A stretch of 64,000 nucleotides of DNA from Megascapheus bottae. Lineage: Eukaryota; Chordata; Mammalia; Rodentia; Geomyidae. This document shows positions 33,641 through 45,395 of this stretch, piece by piece (within the stretch, counting starts at the first letter, position 1; every line of letters starts with the position of its first letter). The stretch is taken from assembly GCA_024803745.1 (NCBI GenBank), contig JANJXV010000013.1:8680001-8744000 (forward strand), given 5' to 3'. The notes under the pieces are model-generated. The model saw only the letters and a list, made by a program, of their open reading frames with translations, had not been told where the DNA came from and did not search any database. The position numbers and the translations under genes were made by a program.

Positions 33641-34385
33641 CAGTAAAAATGACTTGCAACTTCAACTCATGCCACTGTCAACAATCAAAGGAAATATATT
33701 GATGGCCTGCAGCTTAGGTGGGGGCATGCTCTTAGCTGCCTCTCCTCAGTGCTGGCTCCATGCTTGGACTGCTGCCCTGTGGTAGCTAGCTAGTTGCCAG
33801 TGTTTGGAGTTTTATATTCTTGCTTCCAATTCCAATAGAAGCTTCAGTATTCTCCATTCCCATTGCCCCAGCGTTTCAATTCAAGTTCTCTCTGCTCAAG
33901 AACTGACTCTAGTGCCTATTTTTGAAACCATGGCTACATTAAGTAACTGTTCATATACCCAGATGTGAAGTTTGAGCAAGACACGACTAGCTCAACTTGG
34001 AGATGAATGCAATCCATTGGAGAAAGAGACATATATGCTAGTCAACAACAAATTATATAACTACCTTTGCTGGGTTACAAACATCTTGAGACAGTATACC
34101 TCTTTAGTTTTTATTCATTTATTTAATTGTTCCAAAGAGTTGAATGATCACTTTTTAAAGAGTCTCTACTATGTTCCTGGAATATTGATTAAGCAAAGTA
34201 CAAAACAGTTTGAAAAACAAAGGCAACCCATCTGATGACTGGGAGGAGGAAGAAATGGAGTCAGGAAGGAAGAAGTATGTATTACTTGAAAGATTCTGTA
34301 CTTCTACTCACTTTTGGTTTGAAATGTACCATGATTATCATGCCCCGGGGACTGTGTTGCCTAAACCAGTATTAAAAGAACTTTG
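33641..34385. other. Gene-free unique stretch
   Basis: No repeat or exon recognised. Confidence 0.45.
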
Positions 34386-34458
34386 CAGGCCTGGTACTGG
34401 TGGATCATGACTGTAATCCTAGCTACTCAAGAGGCTGAGATATGAGGATCATATTTTG
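34386..34458 (+). mobile_element. B1-like SINE head fragment
   Basis: GGTGGATCATGACTGTAATC and CTAGCTACTCAAGAGGCTGA only; the sequence leaves the consensus at about 34,458, before the ID-like tail. The next SINE begins 32 bp later. Confidence 0.8.
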
Positions 34459-34489
34459 TTTAACCTCACTGAATGTAAAAACCCTTTCT

Positions 34490-34681
34490 TTTTTTTGCCA
34501 GTCCTGGGCTTGAGCTCAGGGCCTGAGCACTGTCCTTGGACTTTCTCAAGGCCAGAGCTCTACCACTTGCGCCTCAGCACCACTTCTGGCTTTTTTCTAT
34601 GTATATGGTACCGAGGAATCAAACCCGGGTCTTCGTGCATGCTAGGCAAGCACTCTACCACTAGGCCAAACTCCCGGCCCC
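34490..34681 (-). mobile_element. Dual-ID SINE, antisense, young-looking, with TSD
   Basis: T-run then GCCAGTCCTGGGCTTGAGC, GACTTTCTCAAGGCCAGAGC, CGGGTCTTCGTGCATGCTAG and CTCCCGGCCCC. The B box is intact (GAATCAAACCC). AAACCCTTTCT at 34479-34489 and AAACCCTCTCT at 34682-34692 form an 11-bp TSD with one mismatch. Confidence 0.93.
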
Positions 34682-34692
34682 AAACCCTCTCT

Positions 34693-35379
34693 CTTATTGA
34701 TTTCTCTCCTTGTTGTTTTGTTCTGTAGGAGGCTTCTTAAAGCCCCCCCCAATGATATCTTGAGAAATATTGACCACACATAAGTAACCCAGAATAAATA
34801 GTCACTTTTCATTGCTATGGAACATTATATTCAGAGGCAATCCTTGAGTACACCTATTCCTACTTCCTTATTTCCCTGAGGAATGAAGGACGAGAAGGCA
34901 AGATGAAACACCTGTGTCACACACCTCAACTAATGGTGGACCACATTTTGATTGGTTTGATCAAAAAGTGATCTCTTAATATCATGTGTCTGCAAATTTC
35001 CCAAGCTTCAACAGTGGTAGTTTAGACTCATGAGTTGAGCTGATGTTCAGGCAGAAACCCTGAGATCTGCCATCTGATAGAAAGAAGTGACTCTTCCATA
35101 CATGTGTAAGTCATTTCCTACTGCCATGGTAACTTACTGTCCTGGGTCAGTAAAATTCCCCATATTTACAGAATGTCTTTCTATCAGTAACTCCGATTGC
35201 ACCTTTCATAGTATAAGATTTTCCACATGACAGTTCTTTAGATCATGTTTGGTAGATGGGGCAAGGGGGAATGATTAAAATAAAGGTTTCAAGCCTTCAA
35301 TCAAGGTACTACATTTAACCAGAGAAAAAAAAGGAATGAAATCTTAGTTTCCTGAAGCCATGATTAATACTAGTACTTC
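34693..35379. other. Gene-free unique stretch
   Basis: No repeat or exon recognised. Confidence 0.45.
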
Positions 35380-35484
35380 TTTCTATTTCTATTTCACCTC
35401 CCATCCTTCTCTTCTTTCTATTTCTATTTCACCTCCCATCCTTCTCTTCTTTCTATTTCTATTTCACCTCCCATCCTTCTCTTC
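35380..35484. repeat. 35-bp minisatellite, three copies
   Basis: The unit CTATTTCTATTTCACCTCCC plus CATCCTTCTCTTCTT-type text repeats with an exact 35-bp period (matching A residues at 35,385, 35,420 and 35,455). Copies are contiguous and near identical. Confidence 0.92.
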
Positions 35485-35865
35485 TTTATTCTGTTTCCTA
35501 ACCCCAGTTTTAATCTTGTGTTCTCTAGACTCCACAGCTCCCTTGACTTTTGTGCCCTTTTCTCTCCTTGATTTATCCCAACCCTACATATATTTCCAAA
35601 TCCTAATTCAACTCTTTGGTTAAGCTTCACTCTAGCTGCAGACTTGGCAGCTTACCTGACTTGATGTTGGAACTGATCATAAAGTCTTAAAATCTCAGTT
35701 CATATCTGAGGTTTTGACACATAACTAGATTTTAGGTCTTCTTTTGTATGCCTTTTAATGCAATACCTGGAATTTTAGTAGTACTGAAACATAGACTTCT
35801 TGCCAGAAGGATGAAAAGAAAATCTTGGTATGTCAGTATTAATTGCCCTTTTTTAACTTGTTTCT
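35485..35865. other. Gene-free unique stretch
   Basis: Pyrimidine-rich start continuing from the minisatellite; otherwise unassigned. Confidence 0.45.
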
Positions 35866-36023
35866 TTCTTTCTTTCTTTCTTCCTTTCTTCCTTCCTTCC
35901 TTCCTTTCTTCCTTCCTTCCTTCCTTCCTTCCTTCCTTTCCTTTCTTTCTTTCCTTTCTTTCTTTCCTTTCTTTCTTTTCTTTCTTTTTCTTTCTTTCTT
36001 TTCTTTCTTTCTTTCTTTCTTTC
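35866..36023. repeat. (CTTT/CCTT)n polypyrimidine microsatellite
   Basis: About 158 bp of pure pyrimidine ending exactly at the antisense 3' end of a SINE. It is most simply an expanded A-rich SINE tail. Confidence 0.95.
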
Positions 36024-36146
36024 TTGCCAGTCCTGGGGCTCAGGTGCTCTACCAACTTGAGCCACAGCACCTCTTCTGGCCTTTTCTGTGTATGAGAAAT
36101 CTAACCCAGGTTTTTGTGTATGCTAGGCAAGCACTCTACCATTAGT
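36024..36146 (-). mobile_element. Dual-ID SINE, antisense, internally deleted
   Basis: GCCAGTCCTGGGGCTCAGGT then directly GTGCTCTACCAACTTGAGCC: the segment between the two is shortened by some 40 bp relative to other copies. The remainder (GGTTTTTGTGTATGCTAGGC) continues to about 36,146. Confidence 0.82.
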
Positions 36147-36149
36147 CCT

Positions 36150-36300
36150 TAATTTCAGTTTCTTCCAGGGTAAAATAGAGATAATGATGCATAGCATAGC
36201 AGTATTGCTAAGATGGCCAAATGAAGACACAGAGCAAGAGCTTTGCAAAATGTCTTGGAACATACCAGGTGTTCAATAGCTAACAGCAACTAACGGTAGG
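36150..36300 (+). mobile_element. MIR-like 3' part
   Basis: TTTCTTCCAGGGTAAAATAG followed by AGATAATGATGCATAGC and ACATACCAGGTGTTCAATAG matches the MIR 3' half ('aaaatgggataat... cctggcacatagtaggtgctcaata'). Confidence 0.5.
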
Positions 36301-36724
36301 CTCACACAAAGCTAGCATGTGATGTACACATATTACATAACACATCTCTTTCTCTATGTTGATACCACTTCAATATCTCCCATTATTTTTGTGCTGCTTA
36401 TTAAACTTTTAACCTAGGACTTACCTACTTCCTTTATGCTAAATGCCACCCCCCTCAAAGAATAAGCCCTGATCACAGCTGTCAGAACTGTCTTGTTATT
36501 CCATAGCATTTTGTTTTCTGAGCATTGTTTATTCTGGTTAGCCAGAGTTTATGGCTCTTTTATTGCCTTGAGTTTCTATCTCTCCATCCTCTGTGTTTGT
36601 AACCTAGTGAGCCCTTTACATTCAATCCTCAGTAAAAGACTGGTAAGCATAAGAAGAACTAACGTTTCCAATTTTAAGAAAATTTCAGTGTTTTCTAATA
36701 TAGGTCCCACTAAGTGTAACGTTT
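36301..36724. other. Gene-free unique stretch
   Basis: No repeat or exon recognised. Confidence 0.45.
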
Positions 36725-37440
36725 AAAATTTCAAACCTCTGAAACATTCCAGGTGCACTATAAATGATGAAGGGATTAGAAAATGTGATATATATATATG
36801 GATGTGCATATATAAATATGTGTGTATATACATATGTGTATGTGCAATGATTTATTAGCCATAAAGAAGAATGAAATTGTAATTTGCTGGGAAATGTATA
36901 GAATTGGATACTATTATGCTAAATATGGTACTTTCAGAAGCACAAAGTTTGTTTTCTCTCATAGGTAGATGTTATAACTATAAGACAAATTGTATGTAAA
37001 TACACAATATATGTAAATGCATATGAAAATATCTATGTTTAAAACAAACTCTGTTCATGCGATTGAATAATAGGCAGTAGTGGATATCAGGAAAGTGAGG
37101 GTAAGCCAGCAAGTTAATCTGAGTATTTTTGTATACATTTGTGAAATACCACAGTAAGATTTCGTTGAACAATTCATCTACCCTTAAAAATGAATGACAA
37201 GAAAATAAGACAGGTACTATCTGGTAGGTAGACACTAGGAGGAAAGGAAATGGAGAATGGAGAAGGTAGAAGAGGATGAGTGAGGTCAAAACATTTCATG
37301 TACACCTGGGAAAATGGAACAATGAAGCTTGATGAAAGTGGTTTGGAAAGCAGGAAATAGGGAGCAGGAAAGAGTCATTTACAGAGTGACTGATCATGTT
37401 AGAATGAACCCCTAGGCACAACTAATTGATACTAACAAAA
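36725..37440 (+). mobile_element. Old L1 ORF2 end and 3' UTR, sense
   Basis: AGCCATAAAGAAGAATGAAA, GGATACTATTATGCTAAATA and AAGTTTGTTTTCTCTCATAG are the late ORF2 hallmarks. 37,310-37,440 resembles the 3'-UTR unit at 30,760-30,940 (AAAATGGAACAATGAAGCTT against AAAATACAACAATGAAACCT). Includes a TA/TG-rich run at 36,788-36,845. Confidence 0.7.
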
Positions 37441-39549
37441 AAAGTAAGTGAAATGTATTCTCAAAAGGCATTTTTCATTCACTGAGCTCTATGCTTAAAA
37501 GAAAGCTTCCATGTAGATGCAAACTACCCTTCTTGGTATACTGCCACACCTACACATCCATATGTGGGCATAGATATGCTATCACCACCCTCTATATGGA
37601 AACTAGCAATATTAAAATTTCAGTGGTCTGACATGAACTCCCATATTCACAGATTAGAGGAAGCTGCCTCTGGAGTTTTGAACCTGCTGTCTCCACATTC
37701 AAGTCTTAAAACTTGAAGACGAAGAAATATAACATTTATAGAACAGGCTCCATCAATGGCACTTGGGGAAAGAATTAGTTTACTGAACACATTCCAGATC
37801 TGAAGGCCTGAAGCAGGCCTGGACACACCTGTAGGATGGTTATTCTACAGTTTTCTGATAAAAGAAACAGAAGCTGAAAGCTTTTGAGGGGACAACTGAG
37901 TGGCTGAACTAGTATTTGAACCCAGTGCTAGTCATCATCAAAATCCATGCCCTTCCCCTCACACCATTTTATTTCTGATATCTATACAGTCAGGCCTTTT
38001 CTGGTATTTTTGCAATGCACTGTCCTCTCCAACTTCACTAAGACACAGATGTGGCTGTGTTGTACTTATAGAGCAGCGGTCACTCTTACATCAAAACCAG
38101 TGCCTATCCCGGGGTCGTAGGCAGCCATTTCTCCCTGAAAATTGTGAATTACCTTTGTGTTTTTCCTCGACTATGGTAAAACTCTTGTAGATTTATCTCA
38201 TTGTTATTATGATTTTCATCATCTTAACTATTCTTCAGTATATAACAAGTGTCTCAGATGAAACATACAGGAAATGAAAAACCTTTGGGTGGGTTTGGCA
38301 TGATTCTAATAGTGTTTTATTCATTAGTGTATTAATATTGCATGGGCTGTATTTTTATACTCAAATTAAAGAACTGGTAGCTTAGAATAGGATTAAGCCA
38401 ATATTATTAGATCAATCAAGATCTTGAGCTTTTAAATGATCATCCAGCTGTTGGGTAAGAGAATGCATTATCACAAAGGTGAATGTGTTATTTGCCTGTG
38501 GATATTTTCAGTATGGGGAAAGGTATCTCAGCAAAGAGCAGGTAGGAGTAGTAAAGTAAATCATTTCTTTGAATTATACGACCTGAGGCAATTGTTTCTA
38601 GCCTGTTGTCTACCCTAAGAGAAGTCTGTCTTAGATCTAGGCTTGTCACAGGGGTTGTACCTTGTTGCTTATGACTTCGTCCTTGATGAAAGCTTAACCA
38701 TGAATTTTCAGGTAAATCCCCATTTTGTAGAACTGGAAGTGAAAATGTATGTGATGTACACAATTTGGGAGGTCAGTAAAGTAAAGCCAATTATCCATAG
38801 ATTGGGAAATTCCAAAGAAAATGCTCCTATATCTTGGGCATACATGAGCTTCTTTTCCACTATTTTACTGAAAGCCCTCAAAATAGGGATCCTGATAGAC
38901 TCATCCTACTTTCTGTCATTCAAGAAATGGAGGCTATGAGGCATGTTTGTTGCTGTTATTGTCTTTGCCCTTCTCAGTAAAATAGATTTCAAGGAGATTA
39001 TACATCAGAAAACCCAGCGAACGTTGGGAAAAGACTGCTCATTCCTATGGCACTTGAATATTAGCCTAATTTCAAAATTAGCCTAGAAGAAGCTCAGGGA
39101 AGAGAGTCAGAAGTCTTTGTTGAAGTTCTAGTGGAGAGGTCTTGAATGAATCACCTCCTCCTCCTTTCCAGCTAAGGACCTGAACATACAATTGAATCAC
39201 AAAATCAAAGGCCTTGAGAGCAGAGTATCATTGAAAACTGGTAAATATGGATGCATGTTAAACAACAAAGGGACATAGGAATATTTAGGAGTAATGCTAG
39301 TTAAATATAAGCCATCTGGGTATTAGTATGTCAGCACTAAACAAGAAGACTCTGGTGAGTACTTTTAGAATCAGCATGTCATGTGCAATCTTAGTCATAG
39401 AGATAATTAATGTTAGAGCAGCCTCCATTGCTACCTTGAGACCTCCAGAAGCCTCCTCAAGCACTTTCCCATATGATTAACTGAAAATATAGTTAAATTC
39501 TCACTTCAGATAAATTAATGTAGACACAGGAACTTGACAACAGGAAGAG
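37441..39549. other. Long gene-free stretch
   Basis: About 2.1 kb with no convincing repeat except a possible MIR scrap at 37,870-37,950 (GTGGCTGAACTAGTATTTGA). No exon recognised. Confidence 0.45.
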
Positions 39550-39680
39550 CCATATAGATCATGTAATGTAAAGTTCTTATTTCACAGAATACAGGAAAAG
39601 AGCCAGAGAGGAAAAGGACTTGAAAACTCAAATGGCTACTTGATCTTATTTGTCTAGGACCACAGATCTGGGCTGAAGTC
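39550..39680 (+). mobile_element. MIR-like relic
   Basis: TTCTTATTTCACAGAATACA, GAGCCAGAGAGGAAAAGGAC and GTCTAGGACCACAGATCTGG follow the MIR core order weakly. Confidence 0.4.
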
Positions 39681-40144
39681 TTCCAGATAAACTGGGTCTG
39701 CATAGCCCACTCTGTGTTTGGACTTTTTCCTCAGTTCCAGAACCCCTAAACCCAGAAAACCAGGAGCCAGTATAGATGTGGTAACAGTAGGAAATGGTCT
39801 CCCTCTGAGCCCCATAAATGTTCCTAGAGATTTGAACGAGAGAGGCTGTCATGACCTTCTTTTCTAATTACTGCCGACTGTAAAATAATTTATCATTTTA
39901 TCACTTATGGGAAGAAAGAGGGTCTCTTAGGTATCTATGCTTCCTGACTCTTAAACCACATGATTATGTTCCATTCAGTGGACTGATACAGAGATTAGCT
40001 GTTTTATATCCTCACTAGGGTTCATTCCTTCATAAGTTGGTTCTTTTATCTGTTTGCTTATGAAATGTTATTTAAGAAATGTTGTTGATAAGGCATCCTT
40101 TTTTGAGCCAGGCATCATGGTAGACTGTGAGGAATGTGAGATGA

Positions 40145-40335
40145 ATAGGACAAGAGTCCTTATTAGCATCAAAGAGAAACATATTTTCTGAGCATTTACT
40201 CAGAGCCTGGTTCCATCCCAACAGCTGCTTTTGAATCCCTATGTAGGCTTTATGAGATAGCTTATAGATAAGAATCTGAAGGTCATAAAACCTTTCACCC
40301 AGTATCATTCAGGAAGCAAGTGATCAGTCCTATTT
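40145..40335 (+). mobile_element. MIR-like relic
   Basis: GAGCATTTACTCAGAGCCTG, TATAGATAAGAATCTGAAGG and TTCAGGAAGCAAGTGATCAG reproduce MIR layout. Diverged. Confidence 0.45.
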
Positions 40336-40366
40336 CCAGCTAGATTCATTCTCTAGGGGTACCAAG

Positions 40367-40953
40367 TGTTATGGGGTCAAGAGGAGGGGATTCCACATCC
40401 CTCCAGGTGGAGATTCCATGTCCCAGCAGAGTCCACCACACAGAGACAGTCTCATATAAAAAGGTGAATTTATTGGGCAAGTAGATGGTGAACTGACCAG
40501 CCAGGGGAAATAAATGGTGAACTGACCAGCCAGGGACACAGTGCAGACTCGGGAGCTGACACTGTGACCCCGAGCAGTGCTCACGCTGGGTTTTTAAGGG
40601 CAGAACCCATGTGGTCAAACCTGGCCACACAGGTGGCCAATGGGATAGTTACATACACAGAGGGACCATTGCCAAATCCGGCCACACGCAGGTAGCCAAT
40701 AGTGTTACAGTCCGCCTAAGTTGGAGTTGGTGTGCAAATTGGGAAGGTCTCCACACAAAGCAGGCCCACTCCCACCCAAGCGGATATCCCTCCTCCTGGG
40801 GCTGGGGAGAAGGTCAAGGTTGCCCCTCCCTGGAAGGGCAAAGGTGGCTGGGCTGTACCATTGTCGACCTTCCACAATGGGGCGGGGGAACTCCTAGGCA
40901 TTCTGAATGGCGCCAGTCCCTGCTCCCCTTAACACTCCCTGCTCCCCTTAACA
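40367..40953 (-). mobile_element. Solo LTR, minus strand, family unassigned
   Basis: About 587 bp bounded by TGTTATGGGG (plus strand) and CCCTTAACA. Minus-strand reading gives TGTTAAGGGGAGC at the 5' end, a TTAAAAA TATA-like box near 40,590-40,600 and an AATAAA signal near 40,470. Flanks CCAAG (40362-40366) and CCTAG (40954-40958) agree at 4 of 5 bases, a weak TSD. Two internal tandem duplications are visible: CTCCCTGCTCCCCTTAACA twice at the 5' end, and ATGGTGAACTGACCAGCCAG twice at about 40,486-40,535. Probably class I or ERVL-like. Confidence 0.72.
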
Positions 40954-41580
40954 CCTAGAAATCTTTCTGAGATTCTCAAAGAGAGGAAAATTACAAGATA
41001 GAATAGGGGAGGAAAGGATCCAAAGAAGCAACTTGCTTCTTGCTCAGTCCATCCTTCTGGCCACCCACCTGAATGTATCCTTTTCCACTCCCAATTCCAA
41101 GAAGCCAAGAACATCCAGAGAACACCCATGATAATTGAACAAGGCCTCCCTGTCACCTGGGAAAATTGTTGACTTATTGTTCAGGTTCTCCCTAATGTGT
41201 TGCAAAGACAGTTGTTGTGACCTCACCTCTTAAGAAAAGAATGATGAGAAAAAATAAACAACAGCTTCTCTGTTTTAAGCCATTTCTTTGTTCTAGGCAC
41301 TATCTTTGCCTAACTTTACCTTTGAACTTGACAGTGACCATATGCTCATAGATGAGGAAACAGCATCTCCATGGCCACCAAAGCATGAGTGTCCACGTCT
41401 AGATTCCAACTAGTCCCCAATCTGTCCAAAGGGCCCCCACCCCTCACCTCCATCCTTCCTCTCCACACACCACCGTCCCTTCAGGAACAACCATAGGTGT
41501 CATTTAATCAGTGTCAGTGATGGTTGCCATACTACAGATATTTTTCTTGTACACATCACATAAGAAAAAAACCCTGAGGA
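40954..41580. other. Unique spacer between two solo LTRs
   Basis: No repeat or exon recognised. Confidence 0.45.
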
Positions 41581-41991
41581 TGCAGGGGCCAGCCCACAGT
41601 GAACCTGGATTCCTGAAATAGGGGGCAGAGACTAGGAAAAAACAGGAGAGACAAACAGATGGGGTTCGGGAGGACTACAGCCCAAGTCAGCAGCACAAGG
41701 AGGCTGAGAGCTTAAGATTGCAGCCTCCTTTATTTCCAACTCAAGGCTTATATACTTTCTTGAAACAGGGAACTGCCAGGGGTTACATTCATATGGTAAA
41801 TCTCAGCAGGACAAGGCTATAAAACAATAAAGCAATAAAGCAATAAATCAAAGAGATCAGAGAGTTCACAATACAGACAATGTAGCTTCAGAAGTTCCTA
41901 GGTATGGGGCTACACATGATAGCTCATTTCTTTGTGTGGTTATCTGATGCATATCAAGGGACAGTCTGATTCCACACTCTGGCTCCCAACA
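41581..41991 (-). mobile_element. Solo LTR, ERV class II-like, minus strand, perfect TSD
   Basis: 411 bp. On the minus strand it begins TGTTGGGAGCCAGAG and ends GGCCCCTGCA. TGAGGA occurs immediately on both sides (41575-41580 and 41992-41997), a perfect 6-bp TSD. The minus strand carries a TATATAAGCC promoter box near 41,750 and an AATAAA signal near 41,730, the usual U3/R layout of ERVK/IAP-like LTRs. No internal sequence remains, so LTR-LTR recombination removed the body. Confidence 0.9.
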
Positions 41992-42087
41992 TGAGGAAGC
42001 ATTACATATTTTTTTTAATTTAAAAAGAATCTAAAGCTCAAATAAGTAAGACAACTGAATTGCCTTCCCAAACCAAGACCTGCTTGA

Positions 42088-42328
42088 ACTGGACACAGTA
42101 GCTCACCCCTGTAATCCTAGCTATTCAGGAGGCTGAGATCTGAGTATTGTGGTTCAAAGCCAGTCTAGGTGTGAAAGTCCATGAGACTTTTATCTACAAT
42201 TAACCACTAGAAAACAGGAAGTGGGGATATGGCTGAAGGGGTGGAGTGGTAGCCTTGAGCTGAAGAGCTCAGGGACAATGCACAGGCCCAGAGTTCAAGC
42301 CCTATGAACCCTCCCCCCCCCATAAAAA
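42088..42328 (+). mobile_element. B1-head/ID-tail composite SINE with TSD
   Basis: Head CACAGTAGCTCACCCCTGTA and AGCTATTCAGGAGGCTGAGA, link TTTTATCTACAATTAACCAC, tail GGATATGGCTGAAGGGGTGG, end CCCAGAGTTCAAGCCCTATG. AGACCTGCTTGA (42076-42087) and AGATCTGCTTGA (42329-42340) form a 12-bp TSD with one mismatch. Confidence 0.92.
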
Positions 42329-42340
42329 AGATCTGCTTGA

Positions 42341-43099
42341 CTCCAAAGATTAAGCCAACCAAAGTAAAGTCTTGCATCCTGATCTTGTCCTGCCTTCTTG
42401 TTTTAAAGAGCAAAGAATCTGTTCCCAAGCCAAGCCTAAGCCCCTCCACCATGAGTGTCATCCATTTCCAGTCTCTAGGGAGCCATCATGCAATAGATTT
42501 TCTGCTTTTGTCTTCCTTCTCTAAGCATGTTCAGGTCTATCCAATGCCAGCCTTCTGCTACTCTTCTGAGTAGCAAGTTTGCATTTTGTTCTCACTTTCC
42601 TTTGTATACCCTGACCTCTCTATTTCCTCTTCACCCTCCATTCCTCCATTCCCCACAGGCTGGTGTTTGCCACTCCAAACAGCTGCGGGTGTTCTTGCAA
42701 AAGCTGACAGAGACCTGCTGCTGATCCATTGCAGTGGCCTTTGGCCCCACCTATGCTGATTGCCCCATAGACCTGTGGCTCCCTGGCCATTCCCACCACC
42801 CCCTCACTGATTTGCTATGATCTCATGCCATCTTGGTTTTCTCTAACCCCATCTGTGATTCTTAGAGCTAGACGACAATTTGAATGTGTTTAGATGAATC
42901 TCTTATCAGAGCAAGAAACCTCCAGAATCCCCCTCATACAGTCACCTGACCACTTTTATCATCTTTCTGGCAGTTGAAGCTCATTATGTTGCCTCTGTTT
43001 CATAACTATTCTAATTTATTCATGTTCTCTCCCACCCCCAGTGGTCCCTTTAACATATGTCCATTATTTAGGATGGTTTTAACTATAGAAAAGTTTACA
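42341..43099. other. Gene-free stretch
   Basis: Weak L2-like text at about 42,900-43,000; otherwise unassigned. No exon recognised. Confidence 0.4.
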
Positions 43100-43594
43100 T
43101 ACATTCTACTTGATGATGAAAAAATACAAACCTAATATTATGATTACTCCCTTTCCAATGCATTTCAACACTATGCCTACAGAAGTATGAATAAGTGTAT
43201 TGATAATGCTAGTGCTGATATTTGTTTCACCTTTAGATTTATACTGTATGCATTCCTCTTTTCACATTTAGGACTACCTTGGAAGAGTTCTCTAGGTCAA
43301 AATCTATGAAAAATAACCTTTAAATTATTATGACATAATAGCTAAGCAATATTGGATAGTATAAATACACTGGGCCCACCATCAATAGGCATTCAGATTG
43401 TTTTCATAGTTATGTTGTTGTTACTTGCTACATTAAACTTTATTTTACTGTAGTGTTTAGTATAATGTAGACTTATATTGGAGCCAAATAATGCCCATAA
43501 CATTCATTTAAAAATAGTTTTAGTTAACTTCCCAAATTTGTTTGTAATTTATTTCCCACCTGGTGTGTGAGAGACTTCATCTTGTCCCATGTCT
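43100..43594 (-). mobile_element. Ancient L1 (part 1), antisense
   Basis: Minus-strand L1 ORF2 text at low identity: CCATCAATAGGCATTCAGAT and TTGTTTTCATAGTTATG near 43,378-43,415. This is the left arm of an old L1 later split by two younger L1s. Confidence 0.55.
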
Positions 43595-44210
43595 TCTTTT
43601 TTTTTTAATTTATTTTTTATTGTAATTAGTAAAGGGGTTACATGATATTTGCCAGATACAAGGTGCATTAATTCACATACATTGATACCGTTTCACATGT
43701 CTTGGTACCCGTTTCCTTCCCCCCCCACACACCCCCCACCCGTCTTGGTTTCCCCCCCTTCCCTATCAAATTTCAAATATCCAAATACAAATAAATTCAA
43801 TATATCAGATAACAAAGTGAGATACTATACCAATATGAGATAACCAAGGGACAGCAAAGGAGATGAGAGACAACATAGTACATTAAGGACAACAATCATT
43901 CATTATATGGCTTTTGTTTCAATATCCTGGAGGTCCTTTCAATTAGCTTCACATTATATGTCCTTATGTATCAAGATTTTGCTCTATTGCAAATCTCTGC
44001 TAGTAGAGCCCAAGGTTTCTACTGATTATGACGAATGAGGGAAACCATTGAGCCGAAGTTCCTTTGAGTCTGGCTTACTTCACTTAATATGATTTTTTCT
44101 AAGTCTTTCCATTTCCTAACAAATGGGGCGATGTCATTCTTTCTGACAGCAGCATAGAATTCCATTGTGTACAAATACCACAACTTGTTGATCCACTCAT
44201 CAACTGAGTT
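43595..44210 (-). mobile_element. L1-C: 5'-truncated young L1, antisense
   Basis: 616 bp consisting of the 3' UTR and the ORF2 C-terminal end. About 98% identical by eye to the 3' end of L1-B (44,811-45,412), with about 11 differences. CCATGTCT flanks it at 43587-43594 and 44211-44218 (8-bp TSD). A long T-run marks the antisense poly(A) end. Confidence 0.92.
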
Positions 44211-44218
44211 CCATGTCT

Positions 44219-44792
44219 ACTTAACAAACATTTTTTTTTTTGCTATCTATGGGGTCTGGCAACATGGATAGCAAAATACAGTACTTCCTTATTATTCTAA
44301 TTTCTGCTTCATTGGCTATTAGTCAAGGTGAGCATATTCATATGTTTACTGGTTATTTAGATGTTCTCTTTCATAAATTGCCTGCGTATAACTTTTACCT
44401 ATTTTTAAAATCAATTTTGATTGCTTGCCAATTCGTAAAAATGCTTGTATACATGAACAATACAATTGGCCCATAAGAACTTATTTTGTAAAAGTTGTAT
44501 TTTCCACCCTAGCATTTGTTTTGTTTGGGATTTTTAGACTTATTTATAGTGTCTTGGTATTTACATGGTGTTGAATATTTGTGCAGGCTTTCAAAGATTT
44601 CTCTCTTATCCCTTCTAGGTTTCTGAAGTTCTTATATCATTTAGAGAATTTTCTCTAACTCCCAAGATTATAGTGTTACTCTACCCATTTTTATGTTTTT
44701 TTTTATTGTAAGCTTTATTGCGATTAAAAGTTGGTTTTGTATATGGCATAAGGTAGGAGTTTTCATGATCATATACTTGCTTGGCCTAAACA
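44219..44792 (-). mobile_element. Ancient L1 (part 2), antisense
   Basis: Continues the old L1 after the L1-C insertion: TAATTTCTGCTTCATTGGCT, TGTTTACTGGTTATTTAGAT, AGCTTTATTGCGATTAAAAG and TTTTGTATATGGCATAAGGT match, in order, the antisense ORF2 C-terminal region known from old mammalian L1s. Confidence 0.65.
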
Positions 44793-45395
44793 CACAAAAG
44801 CCTCTTTTTTTATATATTTTTTTATTGTAATTAGTAAAAGGGTTACATGATATTTGCCAGATACAAGGTGCGTTAATTCACATACATTGATACCCTTTCA
44901 CATGTCTTGGTACCCGTTTCCCTCCCCCCCCCACACCCCCCACCCGTCTTGGTTTTCCCCCCTTCCCTATCAAATTTCAAATATCCAAATACAAATAAAT
45001 TCAATATATTAGATAACAAAGTGAGATACTATACCAATATGAGATAACAAGGGACAGCAAAGGAGATGAGAGACAACATAGTACATTAAGGACAACAATC
45101 ATTCATTATATGGCTTTTGTTTCACTATCCTGGAGGTCCTTTTAATTAGCTTCACATTATATGTCCTTATGTATCAAGATTTTGCTCTATTGCAAATCTC
45201 TGCTAGTAGAGCCCAAGGTTTCTACTGATTATGACGAATGAGGAAAACCATTGAGCCTAAGTTCCTTTGAGTCTGGCTTACTTCACTTAATATGATTTTT
45301 TCTAAGTCTTTCCATTTCCTAACAAATGGGGCGATGTCATTCTTTCTGACAGCAGCATAGAATTCCATTGTGTACAAATACCACAACTTGTTGAT

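Noticed and set aside
35380..35484. CRISPR-like array
   Set aside because: The 35-bp units are contiguous with no variable spacers, and the DNA is mammalian; it is a minisatellite.
35748..36145. Frames of 100-115 codons rich in F/L/S (plus) or K/E/R (minus)
   Set aside because: Translations of the CTTT/CCTT microsatellite and the adjoining SINE tail.
31823..41997. A provirus bounded by the LTRs at 31,823 and 41,581
   Set aside because: The two LTRs differ in sequence and orientation, each has its own TSD, and no gag, pro, pol or env sequence lies between them.
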